Positions 1 to 9,624 of a stretch of DNA of 64,000 nucleotides are shown here, one piece after another (within the stretch, counting starts at the first letter, position 1; each line of letters starts with the position of its first letter). The position numbers were made by a program, and so were the translations under genes. Source of the DNA: Idiomarina sp. (lineage in GTDB: Bacteria; Pseudomonadota; Gammaproteobacteria; Enterobacterales; Alteromonadaceae); contig JAFIFP010000009.1 of assembly GCA_020831965.1 (NCBI GenBank), forward strand, positions 310,001 to 374,000, given 5' to 3'. The notes below the pieces were generated by a model. It had not been told where the DNA came from. It worked only from the letters and a program-made list of their open reading frames with translations, and ran no database searches.

Positions 1-359
1 TCCGAGCTCCGCAAGTAAACAACTTCTGCAACACTGTCCACTAAGATACCAATGACCTGCTGGTCGGCTTCAATAATCACGATACGCGTGCTGTCAGTCA
101 CTTCCGCCGACTCAAGACCAAAACGAATGCGCGTATCAATGACCGTCACCACATTGCCACGCAAATTGATAATGCCCAGCACGTAATCAGGCGCACCCGG
201 CACCGGCGCTATTTCGCTATGACGCAATACTTCCTGCACTTGCATTACATTAATGCCATAGGTTTCTTCAGACAGCTGGAAGGTCACCCACTGCAGGACG
301 GGATCGTCCCCATCGGAGGTAATAGCTTTCTGCTTCAGACTAGGATTATCTTGAGTCAT
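1..359 (-). CDS. cheW: Chemotaxis coupling protein CheW (C-terminal part missing at window edge)
   Basis: CheW links chemoreceptors (MCPs) to the CheA kinase in the polar chemosensory array. The visible 119 residues show the CheW fold: a strand region with VLQWVTFQLSEETYGINV, then EVLRHSEIAPVPGAPDYVLGI followed by INLRGNVVTVIDTRIRFGL, the typical CheW core. The ATG at 359 begins M-T-Q-D-N-P. The reading frame stays open to base 1, so the last part of the protein lies outside the window. It is the last visible gene of the flhA-to-cheW operon, 74 bases downstream of parP, the usual Vibrio-like order. Identification is firm. Confidence 0.93.
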   Translation of the reverse strand, partial: MTQDNPSLKQKAITSDGDDPVLQWVTFQLSEETYGINVMQVQEVLRHSEIAPVPGAPDYVLGIINLRGNVVTVIDTRIRFGLESAEVTDSTRIVIIEADQQVIGILVDSVAEVVYLRSS

Positions 360-433
360 AGTGCGGTTCTCCCTGGAACTGACACGCCGCACCTGCGGCA
401 TTTACTCTGCATGAATATAACAATAGCTTATCG

Positions 434-1231
434 TCACGAAACCGGATCTTCTTCAGTTCCTTTTTCGCTGTTGTCGAGCCCTTGCTCTAATAACGTAATG
501 AGCGCATCAACATTAATCAGCGCACACATCTTTTCTTTCACAATACCTGCGAGCCAAGGTCGTTTTCCACCCGCAGTTCGCCATTGCACTTCTTCTGGAT
601 CGAGCGTGTCCGTGTTAACGAGCTCTTCACAAGCGAGCCCCCACGAACTCTCATTTAACATCACAAGATACTGATAATCCAGAGATTCCGCCAACTCTTT
701 TGTGTATTTATCGGGCATCACCCAACGTGCGGAGTCTACGGCATTTAGTTGTTCTTCCCGGTGCGGCATGATCCCTAAGTACCATTTCGGCTTACCAAAC
801 AAAGGCTTAGGCTTCGCCCACTTGTGAATTCCACCCAGACTTTTCAACGGAACCGCGAGGTTCAAACCGGCCACTCGAAAGAATAATGCTTGAAATGGCT
901 CTTCGCGATACTCTGCCATGGCGTCTGGAAAATCTGGCGGCGCTGGCGGCAAGTCTTTCTTCAATTCGGGTGGCGCCACGTCCGGTTCAGGTTTTACTGA
1001 CGCACGCACAACAGGTTCACGCGTCACCGATGGCGCCGCTACAACCTTGTCCTCAGGGACATTGATACCTTGGGACTTCTCGGTAACTAACTCTTCTTCA
1101 ACGGGAGCATTCTCGAGCAGTTTCTCTACGGGCCCTTTCGCAAGGGGAGAGAGATCCGCTGGCGCTTCCTCCTCCAGCAGTGCGGTAAGATACTCGCGCA
1201 TTGCGCGATCGCTTGACGAATTCTGACTCAT
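434..1231 (-). CDS. parP: Polar array protein ParP (CheW-like AIF domain)
   Basis: This 265-residue protein has a low-complexity acidic/proline-rich N-terminal half (about residues 1-105) and a CheW-like C-terminal domain (about 110-250: FQALFFRVAGLNLAVPLKSL, then a HKWAKPKPLFGKPKWYLGIM-like stretch). In Vibrio, ParP carries such a domain (the array integration and formation, AIF, domain), binds CheA and ParC, and keeps chemosensory arrays at the pole. Its place between parC (6-base gap) and cheW is the conserved position. The call rests on context plus domain; databases often name it only CheW-domain protein. Confidence 0.82.
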   Translation of the reverse strand: MSQNSSSDRAMREYLTALLEEEAPADLSPLAKGPVEKLLENAPVEEELVTEKSQGINVPEDKVVAAPSVTREPVVRASVKPEPDVAPPELKKDLPPAPPDFPDAMAEYREEPFQALFFRVAGLNLAVPLKSLGGIHKWAKPKPLFGKPKWYLGIMPHREEQLNAVDSARWVMPDKYTKELAESLDYQYLVMLNESSWGLACEELVNTDTLDPEEVQWRTAGGKRPWLAGIVKEKMCALINVDALITLLEQGLDNSEKGTEEDPVS

Positions 1232-1237
1232 GTACCG

Positions 1238-2011
1238 TTATCTGTCCTGTTGCAGCAGCGAGTTTAATAACTGCGTATATGCTAACACACCGCGCGCACG
1301 GGGTGCGTGCATCGACGGTGGCGTATGTGCCGCGCTAGCGTCTCTAAATTTAGTATCGACCGGAATCATCCCCGTCCACACTTTATTTCCATGTTGGCGC
1401 ACTAATTGTTGATAAGCTTCCAGCGACGCCCGCGTGCGTTTGTCGTACATGGTGGGCACAATAGTCACCCGATGATCTTGTCGCAACGAGGCCTGCACTA
1501 AGGTTAGAGTCTGTAACATCCGCTCGAGCCCTTTCAATGCCAAGGTTTCGGTTTGCACTGGCACAATGACCCGACGACATCCCGCGAGCGCATTGATCAT
1601 CAACACACCCAATACCGGGGGCACATCAATCAACACGTAGTCATAGTCCATCCGTAACTTACGTAAGGCCTTACGCAACACGAGCCCCATACCGCTGCGC
1701 GTGCCGAGCTTGCGATCTAACGTCGCCAACGCCATGGTGGCGGGCATCACATCTATCGAAGAAAATTCAGTTTTATGAATACAGGCATCAATCACATCAC
1801 GTTCAACGTCCGGTCCGGCTAGCAATAAGTCGAAGCTACTGCGTTCCAGCTCTTCCGAATCAATTCCGAAGTAATAAGTGAGAGACGCATGTGGGTCGAG
1901 GTCGATTAACAAGACGCGCTCGCCTCGTTCCGCCAAGAGGCCGCCTAATGCTATCGTGGTTGTCGTCTTGCCGACTCCACCCTTTTGATTCGCGACCGTC
2001 CAAATAATCAC
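1238..2011 (-). CDS. parC: ParA-like ATPase ParC, polar localisation of chemotaxis arrays
   Basis: A 257-residue MinD/ParA-family ATPase. The deviant Walker A motif QKGGVGKTTTT lies at about residues 9-19, the LLIDLDPH switch at about 35-42, and a DYVLIDVPP Walker B at about 123-131. In Vibrio the chemotaxis-operon ParA homologue ParC forms a polar focus or gradient that brings ParP and CheA to the old pole and later to the new pole. It sits between cheB (8-base gap) and parP in the same operon, which separates it from plasmid or chromosome ParA. The symbol should not be confused with topoisomerase IV parC. Confidence 0.85.
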   Translation of the reverse strand: MIIWTVANQKGGVGKTTTTIALGGLLAERGERVLLIDLDPHASLTYYFGIDSEELERSSFDLLLAGPDVERDVIDACIHKTEFSSIDVMPATMALATLDRKLGTRSGMGLVLRKALRKLRMDYDYVLIDVPPVLGVLMINALAGCRRVIVPVQTETLALKGLERMLQTLTLVQASLRQDHRVTIVPTMYDKRTRASLEAYQQLVRQHGNKVWTGMIPVDTKFRDASAAHTPPSMHAPRARGVLAYTQLLNSLLQQDR

Positions 2012-2019
2012 AGCACGCC

Positions 2020-3180
2020 TTAGCCTTTATCGAAGGCACGAAGGATATGCCGAGCAACGTCCTGAATAGGGATATCGCGGTCGGAGATTCCGGCTGCGGC
2101 AACCGCTTGTGGCATGCCATACACCACGCAGGTGTCGCGATCTTGCGCCCAAATAGTTGCGCCTTTGTCTTTCAACATGCGACAGCCTTCACGGCCATCC
2201 GCACCCATACCTGTCAAAATCACACCCAATACTTCGCCGCCATACGTACGGGCTACCGACGCAAAAGTTAGATCCACACTTGGCTTATAGGTGAGTTTGT
2301 CACTGTCGTCCGCACGAATACGCAAGCGCGCCGAGCCCGGGCGACCGTCCACTAGCATTTGCTTACCGCCTGGCGCTAAATATGCGTGACCGGCTTGTAA
2401 GGTATCACCGTCTTCGGCTTCTTTAACTTCAATCTTGCACAGGCCGTTCAAACGCTGCGCAAAAGCCTTGGTGAATGCAGCTGGCATGTGTTGTACCAAC
2501 ACGATAGGCACCGGGAAATCAGCAGGTAAACTGGTAAGCACCGTTTGCAGAGCTACCGGTCCGCCGGTTGAGGTACCAATTGCCAATAATTTGATCGGTG
2601 CCGAACGAGCGAGTGCTGGCACTGGCCCTGTTGATGGAGCCGGTGTCTCGCGGCGCGGCGGTGGACTGGTGCGTGAAGGCGGTGGTGTGCGTAATGACGA
2701 AGGACGTGATGTGGTAGTACTGACACTAGTACTGACACTAGCACTGGTCGAGAACGAACTCGGAGCCGGACGACGAATCCCACGCTTCCGTCCAATTTCA
2801 GCGACACGCTGCTGTAAAACTTTCACTGCATCGCCGCGATTCCGCGCAATGTCCTCAAACTTCTTCGGCAGGAAATCAACAGCACCCGCATCTAATGCAT
2901 CAAGCGTCGCTTGCGCACCTTCATGGGTGAGCGAGCTAAACATCAATATCGGTGTTGGATTGTCCGCCATGATATGACGGACGGCGGTAATGCCGTCCAT
3001 CACAGGCATTTCGATGTCCATCGTGATCACATCGGGGCGCAGCTCTTTCACTTTGGCAATAGCTTCCTGCCCATCCGCAGCGGCACCGACAACCTCTAAT
3101 TCAGAGGAGTCATTTAAAATTTCCGTCACTCTACGACGGAAAAAATTCGAGTCATCTACAACCAGTACTCGGATTGTCAT
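2020..3180 (-). CDS. cheB: Chemotaxis protein-glutamate methylesterase CheB
   Basis: CheB removes methyl groups (and deamidates) receptor glutamates, giving adaptation together with CheR. The 386 residues hold a receiver domain (about 1-125; acidic pair D9/D10, phospho-acceptor D55 in [11 protein letters not shown]) and a C-terminal methylesterase domain (about 195-380). The catalytic triad is visible as S204 in GTSTGG, H231 in VQHMPA and D328 in GMGADG. The two domains are joined by an unusually long Ser/Thr/Pro-rich linker (about 140-190). The gene lies 8 bases downstream of cheA. Its partner cheR is in a different unit at 48477-49310. Confidence 0.96.
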   Translation of the reverse strand: MTIRVLVVDDSNFFRRRVTEILNDSSELEVVGAAADGQEAIAKVKELRPDVITMDIEMPVMDGITAVRHIMADNPTPILMFSSLTHEGAQATLDALDAGAVDFLPKKFEDIARNRGDAVKVLQQRVAEIGRKRGIRRPAPSSFSTSASVSTSVSTTTSRPSSLRTPPPSRTSPPPRRETPAPSTGPVPALARSAPIKLLAIGTSTGGPVALQTVLTSLPADFPVPIVLVQHMPAAFTKAFAQRLNGLCKIEVKEAEDGDTLQAGHAYLAPGGKQMLVDGRPGSARLRIRADDSDKLTYKPSVDLTFASVARTYGGEVLGVILTGMGADGREGCRMLKDKGATIWAQDRDTCVVYGMPQAVAAAGISDRDIPIQDVARHILRAFDKG

Positions 3181-3188
3181 GTCGTCCT

Positions 3189-5381
3189 TCAGCGTTTCGA
3201 ATAGCGTTTAGCGTAGCGTTTTAATAGGCTTGGAATATCTAAGATTAAGGCAATGCCACCGTCACTCGTGATCGTTGCGCCAGCCATTCCCGGTGTACCT
3301 TGCAGCATGCGGTCTAGCGGTTTAATAACCACCTCTTCCTGGCCAATCAATGCATCCACCACGAAGCCCACTTGTTGGGTACCTAATTGCACCACAACCA
3401 CGTGACCTTCGTCTTTCTTGAAGTTGGGATCTTGTGTCTTATTCAACCATTTGTTGAGGTAAAACAATGGAATGGCCTTGTCGCGCACAATCATTGTCAG
3501 CTGGCCATCGACCGTATTGGTCAATTCCAAGTCGAGATTAATAATTTCACTTACGGTGGCTAGGGGCAGCGCGAAGGCTTGCTGACCAACCCGAACCATC
3601 AAGGTTGGTAAGATAGCGAGAGTCAGCGGCACTTTAATTTCTAAGCGTGTCCCACGACCTAGCTCAGAGGAAATGCGCACAGAGCCATTCAGCTGGTTAA
3701 TTTTGGTTTTCACCACGTCCATGCCGACGCCACGCCCAGAAATATCTGAGATCTCTTGCTTGGTCGAGAAACCGGCAGCGAAAATCAGATTATAAGCTTC
3801 TTCATCCGACATCCGCGCAGCTGCATCTTGGTCCAAAATGCCTTTATTGATGGCAATTTGTTTCAAGCGCTCCGCATCCATCCCAGCACCGTCGTCTTCG
3901 ATGGCTAAGAGGATATGATCCCCTTCCTGCGACGCACTCAACTGCACTGTACCTAAGCGCGGCTTACCATTCTGTTCCCGAATGTCTGGCATTTCGATAC
4001 CGTGATCGACCGCATTGCGCACCAAGTGAACCAATGGATCGGCCAAGGCTTCCACCAAGTTTTTATCTAAATCGGTTTCTTCACCTGACAGCTCGAGGTT
4101 AATTTCTTTCTTGAGGCTTCTTGCCAAATCACGGACGACGCGCGGGAAGCGTCCAAAAACTTTCTTGATTGGCTGCATGCGAGTTTGCATGACCGCGCCC
4201 TGCAAATCACCCGTCACCACATCTAAATTGGCAATGGCTTTGCCGAGTTCTTCGTCTTCAGAGCTACTATTTAGCAGCAACAGGCGGTTACGAACCAAGA
4301 CCAGTTCGCCCACCATATTCATAATTTCGTCGAGTCGACGCGTATCCACACGCACTGTGGTATCGGCGGCGGCCGGTGCAGATTTCGGTGCTTCTTTTTT
4401 AGCGGCAGCAACAGGTGCTGGCTCGGCAGCAGGCTTAGCTGCTGCGGGCTTCGCTGGCGCTGGTGTTGCTTTAGGGGCCGCTGGCTTCGCAGGAGCTGGG
4501 CCACCCTTACCATGCAACTCGTCCAGCAGTGCTTCAAATTCATCGTCGGTGATATCGGCATCACCAGCTGCACTTGCAGGCTGTTTCGGTGCTGGCTTGG
4601 GTGCTTCTTGCTGGGGTGCTTTGGGTGCCGCAGACTCAGCTTTCTGACCACCGCCATGCAACTCATCCAGTAATGCTTCGAATTCATCATCAGTCATTTC
4701 ATCGCCGCTACCACTGCTAGCACTCGCTGGTGCTGCAGGCTTGGCTGGGGCTTTGGCTGCTGGCTTCGCTGGCGGTGCTTTGGCACTGACATCAGCACTA
4801 GCACTTGCACCACCACCATGCAGTTCATCAAGCAGTGCTTCAAATTCGTCTTCGGAAATTTCGTCAACGCCGCCATCACCCGAAAGTGCAGTAATCTTGT
4901 CTTCTGCGGCAGGTGTATCATCCGTTGTCGGCGCTTCTGTATCCTCACCAGCATCCTCACCAGCTAGGTCACCCGGCATATGGTCGCCAGGTTCGCTTAA
5001 CACATGCAGTGCGTGGAGTAATTCTTCACTGGCTGGCACAGGCTCTTCACGCGCTTGCACGGCCGCAAACTGCGCATTGATAGTATCGAGGGATTGGAGA
5101 ATGACATCCATGAGCTCGGCGGATAACTTACGGCCGCCATTACGCATAGTATCAAAGACGTTTTCAGCACCATGACAGGTGCCGACTAGCGCATTCAGTG
5201 CCAAGAAGCCCGCACCACCTTTTACGGTGTGGAAGCCACGGAATATTGCATTGAGCAGGTCACGGTTATCTGGATCATTCTCAAGCTCGACTAATTGCTC
5301 AGAGAGCAGTTCGAGAATCTCGCCCGCTTCAATTAAAAAATCCTGCAGAATATCTTCGTCGACATCAAAACTCATCGGCAC
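3189..5381 (-). CDS. cheA: Chemotaxis sensor histidine kinase CheA
   Basis: CheA autophosphorylates and passes phosphate to CheY and CheB. Of 730 residues, the N-terminal HPt domain (about 1-130) carries the phosphorylated H51 in [12 protein letters not shown]. Residues about 130-340 are an Ala/Pro/Lys-rich linker holding three copies of a [12 protein letters not shown] motif instead of a recognisable P2 domain. Dimerisation follows (about 340-405), then the HATPase domain with N box [12 protein letters not shown] (about 452-463) and the CheW-like regulatory domain (about 590-725). In Vibrio the equivalent linker region (LID) binds ParP and ParC for polar placement. The start could be M1 or M3. 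Confidence 0.96.
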   Translation of the reverse strand: MPMSFDVDEDILQDFLIEAGEILELLSEQLVELENDPDNRDLLNAIFRGFHTVKGGAGFLALNALVGTCHGAENVFDTMRNGGRKLSAELMDVILQSLDTINAQFAAVQAREEPVPASEELLHALHVLSEPGDHMPGDLAGEDAGEDTEAPTTDDTPAAEDKITALSGDGGVDEISEDEFEALLDELHGGGASASADVSAKAPPAKPAAKAPAKPAAPASASSGSGDEMTDDEFEALLDELHGGGQKAESAAPKAPQQEAPKPAPKQPASAAGDADITDDEFEALLDELHGKGGPAPAKPAAPKATPAPAKPAAAKPAAEPAPVAAAKKEAPKSAPAAADTTVRVDTRRLDEIMNMVGELVLVRNRLLLLNSSSEDEELGKAIANLDVVTGDLQGAVMQTRMQPIKKVFGRFPRVVRDLARSLKKEINLELSGEETDLDKNLVEALADPLVHLVRNAVDHGIEMPDIREQNGKPRLGTVQLSASQEGDHILLAIEDDGAGMDAERLKQIAINKGILDQDAAARMSDEEAYNLIFAAGFSTKQEISDISGRGVGMDVVKTKINQLNGSVRISSELGRGTRLEIKVPLTLAILPTLMVRVGQQAFALPLATVSEIINLDLELTNTVDGQLTMIVRDKAIPLFYLNKWLNKTQDPNFKKDEGHVVVVQLGTQQVGFVVDALIGQEEVVIKPLDRMLQGTPGMAGATITSDGGIALILDIPSLLKRYAKRYSKR
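4509..4859 (-). repeat. Three [12 protein letters not shown] motif repeats in the CheA linker
   Basis: Within cheA, 15-residue blocks of the form (I/M)(S/T)(E/D)[12 protein letters not shown] occur at residues about 175-189 (bases 4815-4859), 229-243 (4653-4697) and 277-291 (4509-4553). They are separated by Ala/Pro/Lys-rich spacers. The 12-residue [12 protein letters not shown] core is identical in all three copies. Each motif would form a short amphipathic acidic helix. The region matches in position the ParP/ParC-interacting LID region known from Vibrio CheA; the binding role here is inferred. Confidence 0.8.
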
Positions 5382-5387
5382 CGGCTC

Positions 5388-6134
5388 CTAGAATCCAAGA
5401 CTGGAAAGCAAGTCGTCTACATCATTCTGACCTTTCACTACGTCGTCGCGCGAGTCAGGGTCGATGACCGGGCCTTCCGGGCCTGAACTATCCTTAGACA
5501 TTTTATCGGCTCGTTTCTTCATGGCTTTATTATAATCTTCGCCGAAGATAGTGAGCAGCGAGATTAATTGGTCTTCCACTTCCTGCACGAGTTGAATTAC
5601 ACGGCGAATAACCTGCCCTGTTAAATCTTGGAAGTCTTGTGCCATGAGGACTTCAGTCAACAACGAATGAAGTTGTTCACTACGCTCACCACAGCGTTGC
5701 ATAAATGAGTCGACTTGGTGACACAACTCTTTGAACTCACTCAGTTCAATGTCGCGGCTCATTAATCGCTGCCACACCGGCATGATTTGACTCACTTCAC
5801 TGCCAATCTCTTCAGCCATAGGCAGTGACGCCTCGACCGCGTCCATCGTGCGGTTTGCCGCGTCTTCTGTGCGTTGCATTACGTACTGAAGACGATTCTG
5901 CGCATCTGGCAAATCGTCTTCAGTCAGCGATGACAAACGTGGATCTTGAAGAAAGTCTTGTAACGAGTCGTGTAATTGGCGAGTCAGTTTACCGATCGAG
6001 TCAAACAGCTCATCCTGACCAAGGTCATAGATCTCCGTAATGAGTCGATCCGCCGATTCCTGTTCGCCCGCCTCAAGCAAACGCACAAGTTCACGCGCTT
6101 GCTCCAGGTTGATCGTTCCGGCCGGTGGCACCAT
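5388..6134 (-). CDS. cheZ: CheY-P phosphatase CheZ
   Basis: CheZ speeds dephosphorylation of CheY-P and so ends the motor signal. The 248-residue protein is helical, with the catalytic segment AQDFQDLTGQVIRRV at about residues 165-179 (D170 and Q174 match the D143/Q147 pair of E. coli CheZ). It ends with the short peptide DVDDLLSSLGF, which docks on CheY-P in the family. It lies between cheY (19-base gap) and cheA (6-base gap). A charged, probably disordered linker runs from about 205 to 236. Confidence 0.95.
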   Translation of the reverse strand: MVPPAGTINLEQARELVRLLEAGEQESADRLITEIYDLGQDELFDSIGKLTRQLHDSLQDFLQDPRLSSLTEDDLPDAQNRLQYVMQRTEDAANRTMDAVEASLPMAEEIGSEVSQIMPVWQRLMSRDIELSEFKELCHQVDSFMQRCGERSEQLHSLLTEVLMAQDFQDLTGQVIRRVIQLVQEVEDQLISLLTIFGEDYNKAMKKRADKMSKDSSGPEGPVIDPDSRDDVVKGQNDVDDLLSSLGF

Positions 6135-6153
6135 GTCAGATCTCCTTGCCGGC

Positions 6154-6537
6154 TTAGCCGAGTCGCTCGAATACTTTGTCGAGTTTCTCTTTCAATGTCG
6201 CCGCAGTGAAAGGCTTCACAATGTAGCCGTTCACACCTGCCTGGGCAGCTTCAATAATCTGTTCACGCTTTGCTTCAGCGGTCACCATCAACACGGGGAT
6301 ATGACTCAAACGTTCGTCTGCGCGAATCGCTCGAAGCAAATCAATTCCCTGCATACCCGGCATATTCCAGTCGGTCACAACAAAATCATAGTCGCCGTTT
6401 TGGAGCATAGGTAAGGCAGTGCTGCCGTCATCTGCTTCAGAAACATTCTGAAAGCCAAGATCACGGAGCAAGTTTTTGATGATCCGTCTCATCGTCGAAA
6501 AATCGTCCACGACGAGAATTTTCATGTTTTTATTCAA
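6154..6537 (-). CDS. cheY: Chemotaxis response regulator CheY
   Basis: A single-domain receiver that, once phosphorylated by CheA, binds the flagellar switch. Key residues are the acidic pair at D11/D12, phospho-acceptor D56 in VVTDWNMPG, the Thr in MVTAEA and the Lys in YIVKPF. Start choice: an in-frame GTG at 6549 is followed by GGAGGG, which makes a good ribosome-binding site 4 bases before a TTG at 6537. The resulting N-terminus M-N-K-N-M-K-I-L suits the family, so the TTG is preferred; ATG 6525 is the other option. The gene lies between fliA and cheZ. Confidence 0.93.
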   Translation of the reverse strand: MNKNMKILVVDDFSTMRRIIKNLLRDLGFQNVSEADDGSTALPMLQNGDYDFVVTDWNMPGMQGIDLLRAIRADERLSHIPVLMVTAEAKREQIIEAAQAGVNGYIVKPFTAATLKEKLDKVFERLG

Positions 6538-6583
6538 AGTACCCTCCACTGAGGCAAAACAGAATTGAGCTAAGTATAGCGAA

Positions 6584-7309
6584 TCACTCGGTCCATGTGC
6601 GCATACGAGATTTTAGTCGCATCATCGCTTGGCTATGGATTTGACTGACCCGAGATTCACTGACGCTCAAAATCTGGCCTATCTCCTTAAGATTCAGTTC
6701 TTCATCGTAGTACAGCGATAGTACCAATGCTTCGCGCTCTGGCAAGGTCCGGATGGACTCTGCGAGAGAACGTTGAAATGCGTCGTGTTCGATATCTGCG
6801 AAAGGCTCGTCATGGGTACTGTCATTACTTCCCGAAACGAGCACATCTTCGGACACGCCGAGGTCCTCTATGCCGATCATACGTCCTGAGCTTACATCAT
6901 TCAAAATAGAATGATACTCATCAATAGGCATACCGAGCTTTTCTGCTACTTCACTGTCGCGAGCATCCCGCCCTGTTTCGTTCTCTACCCGACGAATTGC
7001 ATCAGCAATCATGCGGCTATTTTTATGAACAGAGCGCGGTGCCCAGTCGCCACGCCGGATTTCATCTAGCATAGCGCCACGAATACGAATACCAGCAAAG
7101 GTCTCAAAACTTGCCCCTTTACCGTGATCAAAATTTCTTGCAGCTTCTAACAGACCAATCATGCCTGCCTGAATTAAGTCATCTACTTGTACACTTGCAG
7201 GAAGTCGCGCCACCATGTGGTGAGCGATACGTTTCACCAGGTTGGTATGCTGTTCAACCACCTGCTGTTGCTGGCGAGCTTCTGAAGTGTACGCAGCGAC
7301 TTTACTCAT
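6584..7309 (-). CDS. fliA: Flagellar sigma factor FliA (sigma-28)
   Basis: FliA directs RNA polymerase to late flagellar and chemotaxis promoters. The 241 residues show region 2 (about 15-90: [20 protein letters not shown] and the [20 protein letters not shown] -10-binding part), region 3 (about 95-150) and region 4 with its helix-turn-helix (about 185-235: [20 protein letters not shown]). Its targets in this window are the seven sigma-28 promoters annotated here, and its anti-sigma factor FlgM is encoded at 51295-51627. It overlaps flhG by 8 bases, indicating translational coupling. Confidence 0.96.
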   Translation of the reverse strand: MSKVAAYTSEARQQQQVVEQHTNLVKRIAHHMVARLPASVQVDDLIQAGMIGLLEAARNFDHGKGASFETFAGIRIRGAMLDEIRRGDWAPRSVHKNSRMIADAIRRVENETGRDARDSEVAEKLGMPIDEYHSILNDVSSGRMIGIEDLGVSEDVLVSGSNDSTHDEPFADIEHDAFQRSLAESIRTLPEREALVLSLYYDEELNLKEIGQILSVSESRVSQIHSQAMMRLKSRMRTWTE

Positions 7310-8174
7310 TGGCAGCGTCCTTCACTGGATCTTTCTTCGCAACAAGTTGTTCAATAAAGAACTCTAAATGACCGCCGGCTTGCATTGGAATCGGCCAATT
7401 GGCAGCCCGCTGCGCGAGTGCCTTGAATGCTAAAGACGCTGGTGAGCGAGGGAAAGCTTCCACCATAAGCTGTTGCTTACGCACTGCTTTTCTTAAATTC
7501 TCATCGAAAGGAACGATGGCCGCAAGCTCGAGCGCCACATCGAGGAATCGATCGGTGACCTTCGTGAGCTTGCTAAATAATACTTGTCCTTCGCGCATGG
7601 TTCGCACCATATTGGCGACCACTTTGAAACGAAATACGCCGTGTTCACGGCTGAGGACTTTAATTAATGCATAGGCATCGGTAATAGAGGTTGGCTCGTC
7701 ACATACCACGACAAGCACATCTTGAGCGGCACGAGCGAAGCTCAGAACCATGTTACTAATCCCGGCGGCCGTGTCGACAATGAGAACATCAAATTCAGTG
7801 CGCATGGTACTAAAGGCGCGAATCAGGCCGGCGTGTTCCTGCGCGGACAATTCCACCATGGACTTGGTACCAGAAGTGGCAGGCACGATCTGCATTCCAC
7901 CTGGGCCTTTTACCAAAATATCGTCGAGTTCACATTCACCGGCAAGGACATGCGATAAGTTTTTCTCAACGCGTAGACCTAAGACCACATCGACATTACC
8001 AAGGCCTAAGTCAGCGTCCAAAACCAATACACGCTTGCCCTGGTTGGCCATGGCCACAGCCATATTGAGAGAGACGTTCGTCTTACCGACGCCCCCTTTG
8101 CCACCTGTCACCGCGATGACTTTTACTTGGTTTCGTTTCATCATCCGCCTTAAACCGCTCGCTTGATCGTTCAC
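7302..8174 (-). CDS. flhG: Flagellar number regulator FlhG (FleN, MinD-like ATPase)
   Basis: FlhG limits polar flagella, normally to one, by acting against FlhF and, in several genera, on the sigma-54 master regulator. The 290 residues have an N-terminal helix with a conserved Q/R stretch (DQASGLRRM) that in the family stimulates FlhF GTPase. This is followed by the deviant Walker A GGKGGVGKTN (about 24-33), the LVLDADLGLGN switch (about 50-60) and the LIVDTAAG Walker B (about 131-138). A C-terminal amphipathic membrane-targeting helix is probable. It lies between flhF and fliA. Confidence 0.94.
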   Translation of the reverse strand: MNDQASGLRRMMKRNQVKVIAVTGGKGGVGKTNVSLNMAVAMANQGKRVLVLDADLGLGNVDVVLGLRVEKNLSHVLAGECELDDILVKGPGGMQIVPATSGTKSMVELSAQEHAGLIRAFSTMRTEFDVLIVDTAAGISNMVLSFARAAQDVLVVVCDEPTSITDAYALIKVLSREHGVFRFKVVANMVRTMREGQVLFSKLTKVTDRFLDVALELAAIVPFDENLRKAVRKQQLMVEAFPRSPASLAFKALAQRAANWPIPMQAGGHLEFFIEQLVAKKDPVKDAANE

Positions 8175-8212
8175 TACCGGACTTCCTACACCTACTGTCT
8201 ACTTAGTTTACG

Positions 8213-9589
8213 TCATCCTGCCGCAAACTGCGCGACGGGCGCTTCTGTCGTAAACTGATATTCTTGCGACTGGCGTTCGGACGCCAATTTCTCAGCGCGC
8301 GCGATCAAATCACCTGCATCTGCCACTTTAATATCTTCCGGCACTCGCTGTCCATCCGTAAGATAACTTATTGGCAGCGCATTTTGAATGCTCACACTCA
8401 GGGATTCGCCGATGCTCAAACACTCGTCAAGCTTCGTCAAAATACAACCACTCAATGGCAACTTCTTAAAGCGACGCACAATCTCGTCTTGAACCGTCCC
8501 TTGTGCGGTTGCGGACAATACCAGATATGGCCGGATACGCAACCGCGTATTGCGCATTAAGGTTTGTAATTGCTCACTTAAACGCATGTCGCGTTGGCTC
8601 ATTCCGGCTGTATCGATCAGAATGAGTTTGCGCTGACGTAACTGCGCCAGTACCGCATTCAATTCTTCAGCGTCTTTTGCCACTTTCACTGGGCACCCAA
8701 TAATGCGGCCGTAAGTCTGCAATTGCTCGGCGGCGGCAATACGGTAGGAGTCTGTAGTCACCATAGCGACGCTGTCTGGACCATGACGACGGGCAAAACG
8801 AGCGGCCAACTTGGCAACTGTTGTGGTTTTACCCACCCCCGTAGGACCGACAAGCGCGACAATGCCGCCTTTCTGGAGAATGTCGTTACGCGTGGTATGA
8901 ATCTGGCCCTGCATAAGATCCATGGTTTGTTCCCATGCTTCGTCTTCGGCCAAACCCTCAGGAATAAAGCAGGACACTTGGTCTGCAACTTCAGCGGTGA
9001 AACCAAGCTTTTGTAATCTGCGAATTAGCAACGCACGCGTTGGCTCGCGACGCTCAACTTCTTGCCACATTAAACCAGAAACTTGATGTTCAAGTAACGC
9101 ACGAATGGCAGCCATGTCTGTGCGCATGGTTTGTAACTCATGCTCTTGGCTGCTGAGGCGGTTAAATACTTCGCTCTCATTAAGAATGTGAGATTCGGGA
9201 ACTTGCTTACCTGCAACTTGCGCTACCGGTTCTACCAGTTCTTGAGCCGCTGGGGCAGACTTCGCTGCTTCGACAGGTGCTGCTGCTTGTTCAGGCTGCG
9301 CTGGCTCGCTTGCTGGCTGCTGGCGTTCTAATAGCGCCTGCAGTGAATCTGCAATGGCTTGTTGCTTGTCAGGGCCACCTGTTAAGTCTGCCACATCAGT
9401 GACAGAATTCTGGCGCTTGGGTGCGGTGACCATAGGTGCAGGGGCCGTCTCCGGATCAAAGGCTGCCACCAACTCAACACCGCCAGTCACGGTTTTACTA
9501 CTCATAATCACAGCTTCTGGGCCCAAAGTGCGTTTCACTTCGGCGAGTGCTGCGCGCATATCTTTTGCAAAAAAACGTTTAATTTTCAT
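8213..9589 (-). CDS. flhF: Flagellar polar-placement GTPase FlhF
   Basis: FlhF is an SRP-family GTPase that marks the pole for flagellar assembly. Of 458 residues, the first 190 or so form the variable B domain (Ala/Pro/Gln-rich at about 75-130). The N and G domains follow, with P-loop GPTGVGKTTTVAKL at about 247-260, the LILIDTAGMSQRD G3 element and ILTKLDE for base recognition. With FlhG it sets number and place of the flagellum. It lies 35 bases downstream of flhA. Confidence 0.95.
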   Translation of the reverse strand: MKIKRFFAKDMRAALAEVKRTLGPEAVIMSSKTVTGGVELVAAFDPETAPAPMVTAPKRQNSVTDVADLTGGPDKQQAIADSLQALLERQQPASEPAQPEQAAAPVEAAKSAPAAQELVEPVAQVAGKQVPESHILNESEVFNRLSSQEHELQTMRTDMAAIRALLEHQVSGLMWQEVERREPTRALLIRRLQKLGFTAEVADQVSCFIPEGLAEDEAWEQTMDLMQGQIHTTRNDILQKGGIVALVGPTGVGKTTTVAKLAARFARRHGPDSVAMVTTDSYRIAAAEQLQTYGRIIGCPVKVAKDAEELNAVLAQLRQRKLILIDTAGMSQRDMRLSEQLQTLMRNTRLRIRPYLVLSATAQGTVQDEIVRRFKKLPLSGCILTKLDECLSIGESLSVSIQNALPISYLTDGQRVPEDIKVADAGDLIARAEKLASERQSQEYQFTTEAPVAQFAAG

Positions 9590-9624
9590 AATTTCTTACT
9601 CCACCCAGCGTGAACGCCGCCCCT

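Noticed and set aside
2435-2977. Plus-strand open frame (180 codons) antisense to cheB
   Set aside because: Shadow of the cheB coding frame; composition not protein-like and the CheB catalytic residues are all on the minus strand.
4111-4647. Long plus-strand open frame (178 codons) antisense to cheA
   Set aside because: Ser/Ala/Gly-rich product from the GC-rich repetitive linker of cheA read backwards; no start signal or family features, and the minus-strand frame is clearly CheA.
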